Source: Rhopalosiphum padi (Eukaryota > Arthropoda > Insecta > Hemiptera > Aphididae). Taken from it: a DNA stretch of 64,000 nucleotides. The position numbers and the translations under genes were made by a program. Where the stretch lies: assembly GCF_020882245.1 (NCBI RefSeq), contig NC_083599.1:52168748-52232747 (forward strand), read 5' to 3'. Shown here piece by piece: positions 61,601 to 64,000 of this stretch. The notes beneath the pieces were generated by a model. It ran no database searches. It was not told the DNA's origin and saw nothing but the letters and a program-made list of their open reading frames with translations. How positions within the stretch are numbered: position 1 is the stretch's first letter; the number at the start of each line of letters is the position of its first letter.

Positions 61601-64000
61601 CAACTGCAGTTTTTTTCCAACACAGTACATAGCAGTTTTCGCGGTAACAATACAATCGGAGAAGAAAAATGAAGTGATAGCATGTCTTATATTTTTTATT
61701 ACAGGCGATAAACCCCAAAGCGGGCAGTAGGAAATAATATTATATCAAGACAATAAATACCTAACTGTTAATTTTAAACGTCATATTATTAATTCTTTCT
61801 ACACAGGCTCGGGAATACTATACTGGCAGTCTATATTCTACACGGAAAAAAACCATAAAACGAGGTATCCAGATATTCCACTAATTCACGTTATTGTGCT
61901 ATTCCGTACAAGGTATTAAATAAGTATCTAATGTTTAAACTTAAATCGTTCATCATTTTATTTTTATTAAATCACATCAATAAACAATATACATAATATT
62001 GCCATCCTATAGACGAATTGCACTCTTACCACAATTGAGTGTCAAATTTACTCACTATACATACAGGATAACTTTAATTCAGACGATGTCTGGTAATAGG
62101 TATGGTATATTTACGAGTATGTACTATATACTATGTCTGAGAACAGTTTTTACAAAAATATAAACCATTATCGAGAAAAGTAACTACAACTAGCCACCGT
62201 GACAATATACGTTACCATTTCGCATAACAATTATTCAAGTTCTCCGAGGATCACGCGCGTGACGCAATAAAACAATACTACGATCAATAGCGTTTATGTC
62301 ACCGCACTTACCGCGGAAACCAACAACAACCAAGTTCCGGTTAACGCTGGATGTCTGCCAGTAGGATGTGCTTAAGAGAAAATTCGCAAAGCAAATTCCT
62401 GCGACATGGCCGGACCTTTCAGTCACCGGACTTGGCAACACAATACCCGCATACATCGGTTAGATACATAAAATATATTGTACAACGATGGTGCTGCGTA
62501 TACAAAATTCACTAGAAAATTGAACTGATAATATTTTTGTGATTTCGACAATAATATATGATATATTATATGCACGGAACGCTGTAAAAAATATGTAATT
62601 TATTTGCAGTGGATATTTTTTGCAGCCCAGTGGTTGGTAGTAAATTAATTTTATATGCAAATAAAATGTACATAATAACAATAACATATTATTATACGAC
62701 TGTTATATAATTTTTAGTCAAAAAAATAATAACTTTATTTATATATAAGTTCTGCACATCATGATATAATAGATAAATCTTAAAACTAAATTTAAATAAA
62801 CATTTAAGGTAGTATTAAGTCCTATACCGCAATATCATGCAAAAATTAAAAACAATGAAATGTTGAATACAACCAGTGATTTTTTTATAACCCTTAGAAT
62901 AAAATTTCACTTTCAAAACAAATATGTAGTAGTAAAATTGTCATAGTGTCAATTAATTATTATACATAAAGTTTACAATGTGCTTCTATAAAAATCAATT
63001 AAAATTCTTGTCCCGAATAACTAATGAGATCTTATAATTTTTCATAAATAAAATATTTATTTATTCATTCATTATATTTGTATAGCATACATATAGCTAA
63101 AACCAGCGTATGCTTAATAATAGTCTTTAATTATAGTCAAAAAGTCTACACCTGTTTGTAAGTACCAATATGAGCTTGTTATCGCGGCAGATGAAACATC
63201 TTCTTACATAATTATTTAATCAAAAAATTAATTATTAATATATTATTCTACAATTTTATTTTTATAATAACGACTTCATTCAACTAAAAAATAACCTTTT
63301 TTATAATATTAATTATAAACATAATTTAAAGGAAATAATAAAAATGCACATACATTAAATCACCATAAATCAGGGTCATTTCTAAACGTTTTAACAGAAC
63401 TGCATGTTTTTCATTTATTATTCCACGTATACGTTTAACTTATAAAATAAGTTATGAGTTAAGACTCAAAAAAATGTCAACAGACGAACAAATAATTCAT
63501 TGCAATTTACACAAAGCAAATTAGTCCCGTTTTCGTGATGCGTTTAGATAATTAACTACATAATATGTGATCGGAGAATTACAATAGTTTGGACGCAGTC
63601 GAGAATAAAGTTAGATTTTCAAGCTATATTATATTTCATTAAATGACATCGCTCATCATATTATAATACAACCATGGACAATTACTTTGAATTTAGGTAG
63701 TATAATCATAGTATAGCCTCGAATTTTAATATCGTATCTGGGGCGTGACACAATTACACAATATTAATTACGGGAAGCTAATAACAACCCCAGGCAAAGG
63801 GACGACCCCCAAACAAATATGTGTACAAAAGGCCTTTGGTCACCCATTCATATATTTTTACGGGATATAGGCGTGACCAGTTCTGGACAATGTGCATTTA
63901 CTTTGCGTTGAAAAAAAAAATGATCATTTTTCTTGTATTCAAATTTCCAACCGGACCCGTCTAAAAGGGCCGGTTTTGAAACAATGCTGGAAAGGGCTAT
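58681..64000. other. Non-coding DNA with CpG-rich islands and microsatellites
   Basis: No known gene is recognised. GC-elevated, CG-bearing blocks lie near 59.08-59.77, 60.64-61.44 and 62.22-62.46 kb, with AT-rich DNA between them. An ATA microsatellite is at about 58799-58821 and an ATT run at 60488-60510. CCACTGCAGTGG is a perfect 12-bp palindrome at 59079-59090. A splice-like acceptor (61704) and a minus-strand donor (62306-62311) are discussed under findings. The last 250 bases are less AT-rich, with no frame I can name. Confidence 0.35.
60488..60510. repeat. (ATT)n microsatellite
   Basis: About eight ATT units followed by a T-run. It generates a poly-Tyr stretch in an overlapping 62-codon frame that is not called. 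Confidence 0.85.

Overview
The window is AT-rich, intron-rich eukaryotic DNA. Genes are split by GT-AG introns, and intergenic DNA carries microsatellites, small inverted-repeat transposons and a decayed non-LTR retrotransposon. Base composition, the insect-type core-binding-factor beta protein, the decayed DUF4806-like gene and the abundance of hAT-type miniature elements point to an insect, most likely a hemipteran such as an aphid. The species call is inference only.

Two conserved protein-coding genes are recognised, both on the + strand. At the left edge are the last exons of katanin p80 (KATNB1): the 3' tip of one exon (1-16), one full exon (1129-1248) and the terminal exon (2190-2325). 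They encode the C-terminal con80 region. The second gene is complete, five exons spanning 11061-40169, and encodes a 216-residue core-binding factor beta (Big brother/Brother), the non-DNA-binding partner of Runt/RUNX transcription factors. All four introns lie between codons (phase 0). Introns 1 and 3 are very large (6.3 and 21.4 kb). A CpG-rich block just upstream (about 10.64-10.93 kb) is the likely promoter.

Between the two genes (2.3-10.6 kb) lie a 160-bp inverted-repeat element and a 2.3-kb segment with matching ends. That segment holds a frame-broken DUF4806-like gene and a 164-bp hairpin element. The large introns hold AT-rich DNA, several perfect palindromes or hairpins and scattered CpG-rich islands. 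Intron 3 also holds a 54-codon antisense ORF with a good start context, a predicted membrane segment and a downstream AATAAA.

Downstream of the second gene (40.2-64 kb) I recognise no conserved gene. This part holds a run of miniature hAT-like transposons, three of them with perfect 8-bp target duplications, a 0.65-kb inverted-repeat element, a 5'-truncated LINE with reverse-transcriptase remnants (57.16-58.68 kb), CpG-rich islands and microsatellites. Most longer open frames here look like chance frames. I found no evidence of a new multi-gene system. The best leads are the antisense microprotein candidate, the DUF4806-like pseudogene inside a TIR-bounded element, and the well-dated MITE insertions.
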